Assembly (NCBI GenBank): GCA_029953675.1
Contig: JAMWBK010000001.1
Span: 3,231,001-3,295,000 of the forward strand
Direction: 5' to 3'
Length of the DNA stretch: 64,000 nt
From: Rhodosorus marinus
Lineage: Eukaryota > Rhodophyta > Stylonematophyceae > Stylonematales > Stylonemataceae
Under the pieces are notes generated by a model. The model made no database searches. It had not been told where the DNA came from and worked only from the letters and a program-made list of their open reading frames with translations. This document shows, one piece after another, positions 45,957-58,032 of this stretch (within the stretch, counting starts at the first letter, position 1; each line of letters begins with the position of its first letter). The translations under genes were made by a program, and so were the position numbers.

Positions 45957-47324
45957 ATGAATTCGCAGTACTCTTCGGTTTTTTCGGGTCGACCAACAAC
46001 CAGAGCATTTCAGAAGCTTATGGACGACCCAGAGGCACTGGCTGTTGAGGCTGATCGCTATTCAAGGGCTGTCCATCAGAGGGAACTTGCGAGAAGGAAA
46101 AGGTTTGCACTCTCCGAAACTTACGTTTTCTCTATCTACGAGAAGAACCATTACGGCTTTGCTGACGAAATTTCCACAAAACAACAATTCCAGGCGCGAT
46201 AGGCACTATGGGCAGGTCGAAGTTCTGCGAAGTGTTGAAAAGGTCCCCACAGCAGAGCCCCAAATAGATCCGTGGGAGCTTCCGGGGTACGAGGAGGGAT
46301 GTGGCCTACCGAAGAACATCTCAGTTTCAGTGGTTGATAAAGAGGTAGAAACTCTGGTTCGACTTCTGGGCACTTTGGACCAGGAGTGGTAATGCAGCAC
46401 TAGTTTTCAAGCAAGTTCGTCGTTGAACGGAAAAAGAAAGGTTCTAATGTGAAGATCTCAACGTCTCCGATAGGACGCATCGCGTTGCGGGGATGAAACG
46501 TCTAACGACGGTCCTAGCCTCGGAAAGCGGGAAGCACGCTTTTCAAGTCCATCATGCTGAAGCTATCAAAGAAGGGCTTGGTCTTCAGCTGACCGATTTG
46601 CGGTCATCGCTAGTCAAAGAGGCATGCGACTCCATAGCCCTGGCCGTGGAACTTGGAACAGAAGCATTCGAGCCGTTTTCTGGCTTCCTTGTCTCAGCTG
46701 GGCTCAACGTAATCATCAAGACGACAAAAGTAGTACGAGATGCTGGCGACATGATGATCAGGAGAATCATTAGAGCAGTCAAGCCGGATAAATCGCACGT
46801 GGACGCCATCTGCAGAGGAGTCTCAACCGGTGCACATCCGGTCGAACGTGAATTCTGCGCAAAGTATATCTCCAAACTTCTCTCAAACGGTGCCCCTCCA
46901 GAGCCAATTGGCTCCTCTCTGCTTACGGGTATCACGGACTCTGCAGAACGAGTGAGGAAGGAATCTCGATCCGCGTTCATCAAGTATGAACAACGATGGC
47001 CTCAAGCCGCAGAGACCATCTTCAACAGGTACGCAAACAATGCGCGTGACCAGCACAAACAATACACCTACACGGACGACTTGCTTTTGTCAAGAACCAA
47101 GCCTCATTGATGTGCCTTCTTCCATCAGAATGGATCCGACAACTCAGCGAAAGATCCGGGGGGTGGGGAAGACGAATGTCTCCCGAGTACCCATCGCTGA
47201 GCTCAGGAAGAATGCAGCTTTGAAGAAGAAGATGACGGCGAAGAGTAACGTGCCAATGAGCTCGAATCCACAAACCAACGACGAGAACAACCCAGCGGTT
47301 ATTAACTCGCTGATAATTCAGTAG
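45957..47324 (+). CDS. CLASP-N/TOG-domain protein, small
   Basis: Four exons (45957-46102, 46203-46388, 46474-47028, 47129-47324) join at phase-2 sites to 360 residues. Residues ~110-295 form one TOG-like helical-repeat array: THRVAGMKRLTTVLAS, LRSSLVKEACDSIALAVELG, AEAFEPF, LNVIIKTTKVVRDAG, ITDSAERVRKESRSAF. This is the CLASP N-terminal domain pattern, in which loop residues contact tubulin. Full CLASPs carry several TOGs and exceed 1000 residues, whereas this protein has one and a short basic, Asn-rich tail (ALKKKMTAKSN). It resembles the TOGARAM/CLASP-like short proteins of protists. Binding to microtubules is inferred, not shown. Confidence 0.8.
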
Positions 47325-48173
47325 CAGTCAAGATAAACGTCACACGTGAGATTGTAAAGAGAGACGGCTTGAATCGGTATGCTACCTCTAGGCAACAGAG
47401 AGGGAGAGGCCAATGTTTATGGTCACGCTAGAGGGGCGATCACACAAGTAGACCCGCTGAGTCTGCATCCATTGGTGGGCACAAGCATCGCCATCAATAT
47501 GTCAATAGTTACCACTCCAATTCCTGCAAGCGGAGCGATGGAAAGCTCAAAACCAGCCCCATCACATCGTCGTTGGTGAGATCAGCTCGAAACCACGGCG
47601 TTGACTGAGATGCCATGTTTCCCTTTCCAACAAACATCGGAAGCAGTCGAATCCACGACCCAATGGAGTCTTCTCTGAAGAAGAAAACAAAAAAAACAAC
47701 AACCAAACTCCATCTATTTTATATTATTATTCTATATTGTCAATTTCAACATTCAGATTATCAAGTTGAATTCGATATTCATTCACAAATATTTTCCTAA
47801 GGCAACCCAAGTTAACGCTAGTACGCACCTATGATATTTCTCGGATTTGAAAATTTATATTAATATAATAGTAATAATTAGATAGACAATCAATTAAGTT
47901 TGGATCCTCATTAAAATGCAACCAAAAAATTAGATATAAAAGATTAATATAATATTAATAATTAGATGTACACAAGTTTTTCGTGCATTGGAAGAATTAA
48001 TTGTGTGGTTTTGGGGTTGCTGGATTCTCTGCAAAGGATGCGTTGGATTCGATGACGATCGGTGGTTGGCGACAAGGCGGGTTGGTGGGGATGGATCTGC
48101 AGAATATGGTCCTATCTCGAGGATACCATCAGGATAATTTAGCAAATTCTGATACGAAAGAAGCGCCTGCACC
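47325..48173. other. Intergenic, AT-rich
   Basis: 0.85 kb containing a long AT-rich block at 47690-47990. A minus-strand stretch at about 47510-47660 reads like a short hydrophobic peptide but does not splice in phase. No RNA gene was seen. Confidence 0.4.
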
Positions 48174-49128
48174 ATGTGGTTTGCAAAGGACGGATCAAAG
48201 GCCTGGGCTGAGAAGTTTTTCCTGTTCGTGAATCTTAGTTCGCTAATCCTCTTCCTGGTGGTGTTCATTGGGTCTGGACTGTATGAAAGGTACGATGACC
48301 GTGTATCATATGCCGTGGTTAGCGGTCTGATGGTGCTACCTAATATCCTCGTACCAGTGGTGCTGGTTGGAAAGAGCGACAGAGTGCTTCCATGGCATGC
48401 GCGCTTTGTTTGGAAAGCGAACATGTGGAATTTAATATTCGGGTTTATCGGGAACTACTTCTGGACGCACTACTTTTACAAAATGCTCGGTGCTCGCTAC
48501 ACGTTCGATACGTTTCGGCTGAATGATGTACCCATACCCTGTTACCTGGCCACACACGTGTACTTCCTATTCTACCACTCCGTGTCGAGCATCACCCTGC
48601 GCAAGCTTCATGAGGCGACTGCAAAATTTCCCGCCGCTCTGAGGCGGGCCATTTTCGTTTGCGGCATGCTCACACTTGCGTATGTGACAGCTTATATGGA
48701 GACCCTCACTATATCCGCGTTTCCATACTATGAGTTTGTGGACAGAGACAAGATGCAGAGTGTGAGTCCCTAAAGAGACTGACTCTCGTTTGGCATTTGC
48801 TGCTCTTTGTTCTCGCCTGCGCCGTAGTTTAGGTCCCACAGTGCTGGCCCGATGGTACACAGCGTGCTCAAGTTCACTGATGTTCTCGTTTGTGGCTTGT
48901 GCTCAGGTTGGTTCTTGGCTTTACGCAATCTACTTTATTGTAAGCTTTCCCATGTTCCTTCGCATCGACGAGGACCCGAAAAGGAGATGGACGATGACCG
49001 AAGCAACGCTTGACTCGTTTTCAGCAGCAATGCTTGTGACCCTGATGCTGGACTTTTGGAGGCTCTTTATCGGCCCAATAGTTGATACCGGTTCCTTCGC
49101 TATGGGCTCTGACCTACCCTTCTTGTAA
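48174..49128 (+). CDS. CPI1: Cycloeucalenol cycloisomerase
   Basis: Two exons (48174-48761 and 48907-49128) join at phase 0 to 269 residues, near the 280 of Arabidopsis CPI1. Nearly every conserved block is present: LVGKSDR, ANMWNLIFGFIGNYFWTHYF, LGARYTFDTFRLNDVP, THVYFLFYH, ITLRKLHEATA, AYMETLTISAFPYYEFVDRD, LYAIYFIVSFPMFLRIDE and DFWRLFIGPIV. Several hydrophobic helices make it an integral ER membrane protein. It opens the 9,19-cyclopropane ring of cycloeucalenol to give obtusifoliol, a step specific to sterol pathways that start from cycloartenol. That fixes the host as a plant or alga, or a relative using that route. Confidence 0.95.
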
Positions 49129-49153
49129 AGTACGCGGTTGTGTGCAGTGCAAA

Positions 49154-49817
49154 TCAACCTTCACCACCAGCTCGCGAGCGGCGATAGTGAGCTATCCAAT
49201 TAGCAGCAGTGGCGCGACGGGTCCTGTTAGGTGTCAATTCGTTCAGTTGGTAACCCTCAAATTTGATCTCCGTTTTTAAAAGTTGCTTGTGCTCCTGAAC
49301 GGGTAGAAGAAGAGCGTGTCACTGAAAGCACTAATTTCTTCACCCCACAGCTACGGCTTGCTCTCACCTTGGGAATAGATCTTGTGAGCTTTTGTACTGC
49401 CTTCTTAACCGGCTTGTCTATTTCCGGACTAAAGTCTCTACTCGTTCCAATGAAATCTGGTGGTGTTGGGTAGTCTTCTTTCCATGGAGATGGAACCATA
49501 TCGGAATTCCAACTCCCATCTGGCTGCTTCTCATACCCAAGAAGAAACCACAGGATGTCGTTTACAATCTGATCGGGTACCTGCTCTTTTGCGATAGCCA
49601 GGATGAGCTCATCCGAGAGCGGCAGGTCCTCCGCAAAATCAGCGCCAGGAAGCCCAGACTCGCTCTCTGTCGCAGGCTTGGGTCTAATCGAGGGATCAAT
49701 TTTCCATTCTACTGCACATCGCAAGCTTCCAGTCCTCCGCCTCCCACTAACCACTCGAACCCCCCTCTGACCTGTCCCAACCCTACCCAAATACAGATGA
49801 GGGTTAATAAACGCCAT
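49154..49817 (-). CDS. DUF1823 family protein with plastid transit-like leader
   Basis: Two exons (49368-49817 and 49154-49294) join at phase 0 to 196 residues. The DUF1823 core shows LPLSDELILAIAKEQV, ILWFLLGYE, YPTPPDFIG, KLTRSIPKEHKQLLK and a terminal RTRRATAANWI. The family is confined to cyanobacteria and plastid-bearing eukaryotes and has no known function. The leader is rich in Arg/Gly/Ser with few acids (YLGRVGTGQRG, RRRTGSLRCA), as expected for plastid import. The stop is 25 bp from the convergent CPI1 stop. Confidence 0.9.
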
Positions 49818-50458
49818 CTGCTCCGTACACTTACAAGACTCTCCCGCCTCCTCCTACTACAAGAGCAAACAGAATCCCCCAATTCCTCCCCTTCACTACC
49901 AGAAAACAACCTGCCCTTCCTGCCCGAAACCTCCTTCCCTAAGATCCATATCTCAAATGTGACGACCCGATGGCAAATGCTCATCATCTTCAATCTCCGA
50001 ATTTCACGAAAAACGGCCAAACGTCGATTCCGAACGAAGAAACCTCCACCTGCTTCATTTTACATTTCATGAATAAAAAACAAACGCCTTTTGCGTTTAC
50101 ACCAATTAAAAAACGACACATGACCCTCACGAGAAGGTATTTCTGACGACGGACCGATTAATACGAGTTGAATTTTTTCAGGTAAACTTTTTCGATTATC
50201 AGTTAAAACAGTAAAAGCATCGTATTATTTGTTGGAGGATAGCGGGGATGAGGCGGGGACAATGCCCGCCTTACTCACAACGGGGTTCTGCGCTGGTTGA
50301 GGAGGCCGTTTGGTTGACTATGTAAGTGTTCCTGGATGAGCAGTATGGTGCTTTCTCTTTCTCCTGGTGACTACATGTTTAACCCTTTTCCCCCTCTATC
50401 CCTTCCGTGGTGAGGATGGAAGAGGTCAGGACTAATTCTGGTTCTGGCTGGGAATAGC
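49818..50458. other. Intergenic 5' of the DUF1823 gene
   Basis: C-rich on the plus strand to about 49960, then AT-rich (50060-50240). No coherent gene was seen. Confidence 0.4.
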
Positions 50459-51325
50459 TCGCGAAAGCAACCGATGGCTCTAAGGACGTCATCCCTCAGG
50501 CCAAAGCTTCGTAACAGAAAATCGCCTTCAACTTGCTTATCTGTAGCTCCGTCCTGTGCTTCACGTATTCAACAACAAAATTGTTCTAAACCTGATCAGA
50601 GCGCAGACTGGATCTGGAGTACAGAGCTTCGGTTTGAAGAGAAAACGAAGTCGGATCGAAGCTCAAAACTGCTGGAATACGGGAAGATCCAGATAAATCT
50701 GGGGGCCAGCTGCGGTCCATGTCAGCGGCGGGCTTCTTTTCCCCTCCAACCTCACAATCTCGTTTAGCTCCCACTTTAATGACTCCTGAATTCCAGCCGC
50801 TCTATTACATGAAACCCCTTCTCTGTAGAGTTTTATCAGATGTGACAGACCAGCTGCTACAAAAGCTGGCGGGACCGCTTCATTTTTTTATCACCTGTGG
50901 TCCGTCCACATGCACAACTGCCAATCAAATCAACCTCAACGTACCATCTCAGCTAGATTCATAAACAAGCTCCACACCGGTACAGCTGAGCTGGACACAA
51001 GGCCTCGAACTCTGGACCGAAGAAGAAGAGAACCCCTTCCCGCATGCTGGACTTCACAACATCACTCCTCCCCCGCATGTAAGAAACTGTTAGCTCCGGG
51101 TGACGACGGGATTTCAATAATAATGGTGACGGTGACGGCTCGTCGCGGTTGCTTCACTTGCCTGGATCCGACGCGAATGGCATTCTTATGAGGTTTAGAA
51201 CATTTATTTTGTTGAATACGTGAAGCACAGGACGGAGCTACAGATAAGCAAGTTGAAGGCTATTTTCCGTTACGAAGCTTTGGCCTGAAGGATGACGTCC
51301 TTAGAGCCATCGGTTGCTTTCGCGA
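50459..51325. repeat. 135-bp inverted repeat around the DUS3 start, 597-bp spacer
   Basis: The left arm 50459-50593 is the reverse complement of 51191-51325, with about six mismatches counted by eye and no net gap. The right arm covers the DUS3 promoter-proximal region, its ATG at 51292 and the first 11 codons. The left arm therefore carries a minus-strand ATG at 50492 with the same 11 codons, after which the sequences differ. The spacer 50594-51190 has no recognised gene. Confidence 0.9.
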
Positions 51326-52709
51326 CTTCGTTGAGATGTTCGTTGGGAGGTGGGGACGGTCGAGTGAGTGAGCTAAAGAAGGATTTAGAGAACCAGCTTG
51401 TGTTGGCACCATTAACGAAAGGAGGCAACTACGCGTTTCGTCGGCTGTGTACAGAGTTTGGAGCCAAGGTCACAGTTTCTGAAATGGCGTACGCGAGGAA
51501 AGTAGGTAAAGGAGACAGGAAGGAGCGCACGCTCTTCGTCAGATCCGAGAATGAGGGCATCTTTGGGGCCCAAATTGCTACCAACAACTGCGCAGAAGCG
51601 GTTTCAGCCTGCAATTACGCACAGGAGAATGGCGCAAAGGTACAGATTGATTCCAGTTACCCTTCCAAGGAATTCCCATCGATCCCACTGGCTTAAAAAA
51701 CCTACCCGTTCCGTCGAATTGTCCTGCTCTGTTGTTTTTGTGAACTAGTTCCTCGACTTGAACTGCGGATGCCCAATTCGTGAAGTCACCAGGAGAGGTC
51801 TCGGATCAGCTCTTATGCGAAAACCGCACAAGCTCGTAGCTCTGGTCGAGAGAATGGTTTCGGAATGCAGCCTTCCGGTTACAGTGAAGATTCGGACTGG
51901 TCTGGAGGAAGATGCAGACGCAGAAAAAGTATTGGAGCTTGTTCGCGACTTGGGTCACGTTGGCGCTAGCGCAGTTACAATTCATGGGCGAACGGCACAA
52001 CAACGGTACTCTGGAAACGCCAACTGGGACCTGATCAGCAAAGTTTCGGCTGAATCTGGAGTCGACGTTATCGGAAATGGGGACATTCTGACGGCATACG
52101 AGGCGAAGGATCGATTGGCGGACTCCGGATGTTTGGCTGTAATGACCGGCAGGGGCGCTCTGATAAAGCCCTGGTTGTTTTCCGAGTTTGAAAAGGACTA
52201 CACTTGGAATCCTACTCCGATGGAAAGAATAGGAGTTTACCGAACTCTGGTCAGATTCATGAAGGAGAGGTTTCGAGATGACGAGAAGGGAAGACTGAGG
52301 AGTTTCGAGTTCCTTCGTTTCCACATGGACTTCTTCAGCAGATATCGGTACTTTCCCGAAGAGGAACACAGGGAAAGATCGAAGGAGTATCCGCTGATTC
52401 AGCAACGAGAAAAGGCAGACCTAGGATTCAGGGATGCGGATGTGCCACCCATCGAAGTTTTGCTGCAGCGGCCAGTGGATACGGTTAACTTGGAGTAAGT
52501 ATTCTGACGACCTCTCCCCCGGAGGGTCCAGCAAACCCGTCTTGTGGGCTAGGATCTAACCCAGCTCTTCCTGCCTTCGTGTTGTCCGCAGTGCACTCCT
52601 AGGTTTTCTGTGGGACAGTGGATCTGATCACGAGGCTACCCGTTTGTTCGAAGAGGAAGCTCTCAGTCTCCGAAAGCAGACACTTCTCGCCTGTTCAGCC
52701 GGAGAATGA
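51292..52709 (+). CDS. tRNA-dihydrouridine synthase, DUS3 type
   Basis: Three exons (51292-51639, 51749-52494, 52592-52709) join to 403 residues. Motifs follow the Dus TIM-barrel: LVLAPLTKGGNYAFRRLC, EMAYA, LNCGCPIREVTRRGLGSALM with the catalytic Cys of GCP, VTVKIRTG, VTIHGRTAQQRYSG, VIGNGDI and MTGRGALIKPWLF. The KPWLF and RRGLGSALM variants are those of DUS3, which reduces U47 in the tRNA variable loop using FMN and NADPH. The N-terminal CCCH zinc fingers of fungal and animal DUS3 are missing. The protein instead starts about 25 residues before the barrel, so this may be an organellar or short DUS3 form. The 5' end lies within an inverted repeat. Confidence 0.9.
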
Positions 52710-53096
52710 CCGTCACCAGGAAGATGTGATGCAGCGACAATACACTAAAGCTTACACGGGCAGCGGATATGAGAATCCCTCGGTTGGGATTCCACTACTA
52801 TGCCGCACCGTGGAGTTTGGTTATTGTTTCATTTTGCGAGCTCCATTCATATCAGCATTTCAAGTTTATTAGAGTGTTCAGATCGCATTGTAATCATACG
52901 GAAGAACAACCCTGCACAGTTTGGTCAAGTCGGTTTGAAAAACTGCATGAGAAAGTAATAAATTTCAATATGGACGAGTTGTCTTTTCGCCAGGGACGAG
53001 AGAACCCGAGGAGGCACCATTTGGAAAGTTAGGGGTGCTCAGTGTTGCAAGGTCTGAGCAAGGAAACGAATGATCGTCGTCAAGCCCTCTAAACGC
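52710..53096. other. Convergent gap between DUS3 and the ATP-grasp gene
   Basis: 387 bp without a credible frame, repeat or RNA gene. Confidence 0.5.
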
Positions 53097-55271
53097 TCAA
53101 CGCATTGCCGGTTCCGCGAACGGGAAGAGGCTTGCCGGGAAGAAGAATTTGTTCTCCTTGGCTTCGGGGAGCTCGGGGTTGTCTGCCTTCAACGGTGGCG
53201 TCAGAGCAGTGATGGATTCTTCGATGTACTTCAGTAGGTCAGTCATACTGGTCTTGGGATCCTTGGTGAGGCAACGAACTTCCGCGAGGAAGGTTGGCAC
53301 CTGCGCATCGGGCCCCATGACATGATCACCTGGGAACTTGTAATAGTACACTGCGTCCAGAAACTCATGCCCCTCAAGATGCTTGAGCCAGTCTTTCCCG
53401 GTGACCGTGCCGGTATATGGAGTGTTAATCGCGAACTGGGCAAAGTTTGCAAGTGGTTCATTCGGGATGACCGGACTCAGTGGAATCTTGAGCGCGCTCA
53501 TGATGTGCTCCTCGACCAGATCCACTCCCCAGGCGTACAGATTCGCCTGTCGGACCGAGACACCACCCATTCGAGCGTTCACTGAGAGAGGAGGGAGTTT
53601 CTTCCGTGTTGTTAGCGAAAAGAGTCATATCTACATGTCGCCTTGCAAATGGCAACCCCCGAAATGAGCCGTTTCTTACCTTCAATCAGTCTCGGGCCCC
53701 TAGAGGTGTATTTAACCTCGACGTGGAAAACACCCCACAGGAATCCTAGAGCCAGGGTCGTATCTGCGGCTATCTTCATAATCTCTTCCTGTCGATCCAT
53801 TGGGTAAACTGAAGGACAATTGGTTCCTGCGCCCACAGATTCCCGAAAACGAGTTGGTTCAGCGTCAACGAAACGTCCACTCTTTTCATCCAACGGTAGG
53901 AACAGTGCCGGATGACGAAAATGCAGAAATGGAAGTTCCCAATCCGGCGTAGGTTGCTTACCCTGCTCCTGGAACCATGGCTCCGCGCAAGACCAGTTGT
54001 CCGAAACCTTGTTGTACACGACTTCTCCATTTGATAGGATGATGTCAATGTCGAACTCCTCTCCGTCATAGTATTCTTCAAGGAGCATTTCAGTTCCCTG
54101 TCTCCACAAGTCAGACCTCTCATAGTCTTTCGCGAAGGAGTCCATAATACTATCGTACATGGACACAGTTTCTTCGGCGGAATTCACCCTGAACACACCA
54201 AAGGACGCCGCACCAAATGAAGGCTGGGGTATTGTCCGTCACGAAAAGCTCCGTCAGCGGTCAGTTGACTCCTCTCGTGGATCCACGCCTCACGGTCACT
54301 TGCGACAATGTGTGGCAGGCACATGCAGCTTACCTTCAAGACTGCAGGAAATCCAACAGCGTCACAAGCCTTGGACACTTCATCCTTGTTCATGATCTTG
54401 TAGAACTTGGGTACTGGGATCCCGTAGTCACGCATGACTTCGCGCGTTAGACTCTTGCTACGAGCCTTCTCGCAGGCCTGAGGGATAGATACTCTCCGAT
54501 CGTCAGCGATTCAGGAGGTCTAAGCATTGGTCGCGCGCCTGCTGGATGTCTATCTCACCTCAACGGGATTGCTCTGGACGCCCAAGGCAGTCGCGAGCTT
54601 TGCAGCAAGCGGCACCGCATTCTCAAAGTAGCTCGTCACTCCATCAAAAACGGTATCCAGGTCAAGCAGGAGGTCCAGAGACCGTTCAACGATACTTTCG
54701 TACTCGGTAAAATCAATCTCCACGAACTGGTGTATCAAGCCCTCGTCCACAGTCTGCTTCCAGTAGGAATCAGGACCGTCGAGGATGGTTACAATAATCC
54801 CCAGCTCCTTCAATCTCTCGTAGATAAAACGCTTGCCGGAATATCCTCCCTGTACGATGAGGATGTTAGAGCCCCGAACAAGCTTCCTTCGCAGCTCCTG
54901 CTTTTCCTTCGACGCGCCGGTCAGAGTCTCCGGTTTTACAGATGGCAGATGCTGAAATACCGGCGAGAACAATGGGGTCTCCTGGAACATTCCCGAGTAT
55001 TTGCTCTTCTTTGACTCTGTTTCGACAGTACATCAGAGAAAAGACACATCAGACAAGAGGGCGAGTGCCGCAGGATCCAATTCACAGGCTTTCAAGAACG
55101 CCACCTACCGTCAAGATCCGCAGTCATCGCTCCAACGGGAATGAAATTCGCCCGCAGGGAGGAAGGAGAAAAGATCTCCTCCCCCCTATGATCATGGAGA
55201 AAGGGAATCTTCTCCACCTGCGAACTCGGCAAATGCCGATCGTCGAGATCGTAGTCAACGGACATCTCCAT
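53097..55271 (-). CDS. ATP-grasp ligase, carnosine-synthase-like
   Basis: Five exons (55109-55271, 54559-55016, 54334-54477, 53680-54223, 53097-53581) join in phase to 597 residues. An N-terminal Rossmann-like part (NILIVQGGYSGKRFIYERL) is followed by the ATP-grasp fold: SKSLTREVMRDYGIPVP, FPAVLKPSFGAASFGV with the ATP-binding Lys, EEYYDGEEFDIDIIL, GVFHVEVKYT and LIEVNARMGG with the metal-binding Glu/Asn. This arrangement resembles carnosine synthase (CARNS) and related peptide-bond-forming ligases. The substrate cannot be read from the sequence: dipeptides, or amino-acid conjugates such as mycosporine-like compounds, are possible. There is no obvious transit peptide. No biosynthetic neighbours lie beside it. 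Confidence 0.8.
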
Positions 55272-58032
55272 CGCTGACAAGATTTCCAAAAAAACAACAG
55301 AAACAAACACACACAGAACCAGAAAGGACAAAAAACTAGTAAAAGTCTTTAACTAGACTCCAACCCCTGAACACCTCAACGCTTCCTAACGCCTAATTCC
55401 TTCCCTGCTATCCACTCCGAGCTCCCTCAACAGAACTACTCATCGTCCGTTATCCTCCGTAATATACCCATGCGTCAACTAAGGGGAATATCGGCATTCG
55501 CTCTCTTTGGCCTGGATAATCCTTCAAAAAAAAGATAACCGACCTTTTTTTTTGCAGTTGATCCCGAGTGGTACCAAAAAACAACCAATAAACACAAATC
55601 GTTCATCCAAAAAAGTAAAATAAAAAAGTAGAAATTAGATTTATGCGAATAAAAAATAATAACCATTAATGGAATGAATGTTATTCCTCCGCCAATGAAT
55701 GGCCTTCCGTCACCGAAGGCGTTCGTATTGATTGATCCGCAATGGAGGTATTCTAAGCATATGATTGGATAAGGGTTTTTCCATTAGACCAATCATACGA
55801 ACTTCTTCCGATATTTAGGATTCATCCGCTTAAGAGGAAGGGGTAAATATTTTGAATTTTGAAATTGTTTGTACCACATTATTCTTAATTGGATTATCGC
55901 AAATAATACAAGAACTTAATTGGCGAAATATGATTGACAGCAGAGCTCCCCATCGCACAACATGCTTGCACGCGTCCTATAAGTCCAATTGTTGCTCTCT
56001 AAATGTGGTCAGAAGCATTTATTGGTTACTGGAATTTCTGGAAAGCAAAAGAACAAATATCATTGGATTAAACCGTTTCGAGTGAACGCGTGCTAGTAGA
56101 TAATTTGACTAGCAGGAGGTGAATATTGTTAATGTTTAGCTTTTAAGCTCTCAGTCCCAATGCCTCCTTCCGTCAACGAAATGTCAAACCAATGCTTTCT
56201 GCGAATAAGATGAGGCTCGATGGGCGTCGAATTCCGTTCCTACGTGGTGTCAGCCCGCTTAACAGCCCCAACGTGCTGCGCAGAATCCTCAGGAAGCCGT
56301 TTGGAGATAACTTGCCTCGTCCGATGCTTCCCGTGCCGAAAATAGCAGACAATGGATTGGATCAAGGGACAGCTGTTCTTCCCTGGGGGGAAAAAAAAAA
56401 AGAGAAAGGACTGGGAGCGACGAAGAACGGACAACGGGGGTGTCAGCGCGGCCGCACCGCTACTCCCAACGCCGCGGACGAGTGTCAACAAACGGATGAT
56501 GATGAGTGGCTATGGGGCCTGAAAACCCTTCAATGCCAGACTAGTTTCTCCGGCTGGTTGTTCCGCTTCTTCCTCGCTTGGAATTTTTTTGGCGTTTTGT
56601 ACCCAAATTTCTTCTTCGAACTCTCATTGTGGATGTGACAATGATGCTAATCAATCGGCTTGAAGAAGCAACCGGACAAGTTCATCCGCGGAGATACACC
56701 GAAAGCAGCAAATGATATGGTAGCTGCTCGATTTTCTAGACGAAACGCCATGCCGTTCTCAACGGTTGTCCGAGATGGCACCAAAAAAAAAAAAAATAGC
56801 AATCCTAAGGTTCCAAGGTTGCTACGACAACGCGTGTAAAACCAAACGCGTGCAGTGCTATAGCAAGCGTTGCTAACATGAACAGTACGATTAGAACCTG
56901 TCCAAAGATCGAAAACGGACATAAGACCACCATGCTTCACATCCTATCTTTTGGATCGAACCGAAATTTTCAACGAATGGTGAGTATGATAGTAGTATTC
57001 CGCTCTGGGAAAAGCTTTGGGACTGGTAGCTACTGGTCAACGTAGAACCATTTTCTCAATGGTCGGTCGAACGACTACTGATGGAGGCTGCGAAGAAGAA
57101 TACGGCAAAAATACATTTTCCCAGTCATCATCGTCAAGTCGACTGACTATTTCACATGGCTAGTAAGCTCAATGATTCCGCTGACTTGCTGATTCTCTCG
57201 CGAACGGCCGGATTCGACTTTATTGTTGAGGGCTACAAAACAAGTCAGCAAATTGAATATTTCTACCGTTTGCGCCAGGCGAGGAGGCGTTCTCTCTACC
57301 CCAAGATCTACCCCAAGATCTTCCCCAAGCGCTACCCACTGCATCTTCACCACCCCCGGCATATGCGTCAGTGGATCATACAGTTACAAAGCATAGCTGC
57401 AAGAAACCCGAATCGAATTTTTGTATTCGGAGTTATGAATATATGTGCGAATGATTCTGCATCGCGCTAAAAGTTGACCTCACTCCAACATGATCCCCGG
57501 TGCGTCCCATCGCCGGCCCAGCAAGCCCCGGAGCAGGTTTGTTGCTCATCGTAGCGTTTCTACTGCGTATACGTCCGTTTATTGCTACGTTTAAGGCGAT
57601 ACTCTAGTAGTATGCTTGCTGAGGTTCGCTACTGCCGTATTAGCTTGCATTAGTTAGATCCTGGTGCCTAGTTCTCACGACCCTGCTCGACCTTTCCGCG
57701 TGGTTAGTAAAACTAGTCCTGCTCGCGTGACCACCGTCGCCGTCATGGGGCTTTCACGGGGATCAGGTGGGATTTAGGTAGGGCTTGGGGAGGGAGCTAG
57801 GTAGAGGCCCAAGGTCTAAGGGACAGCAAAGAAGAATCAAACTGGAAATAGAGAACTTCATAGATGTGAGAAAAAGCCAAAAATCTCCACAGCTGATTGG
57901 ACTCGAGGGGTTTTGGGTGATTGATATAGGAGAGGCGGTCGACGATGAGGGGATTGTTGGATTAGGGTTTGGGGGGGGGATTGGTAGGAGGTGTGTAGGG
58001 GTGGTAGGGGCGGAGGGAGTGGTTCGAGGTGG
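55272..58032. other. 2.8 kb gene-poor segment
   Basis: The segment is AT-rich at 55470-55900 and 56040-56120. A 148-codon plus frame at 56192-56638 has no domain. At 57296-57340 a 12-bp unit (CCCCAAGATCTA type) repeats about three times. The stretch from 57700 to 58032 is G-rich and probably upstream DNA of UTP15. No transposon or RNA gene was recognised. Confidence 0.45.

Noticed and set aside
47509-47706. Short hydrophobic minus-strand gene
   Set aside because: The two open parts cannot be joined in phase by any GT-AG intron I can find.
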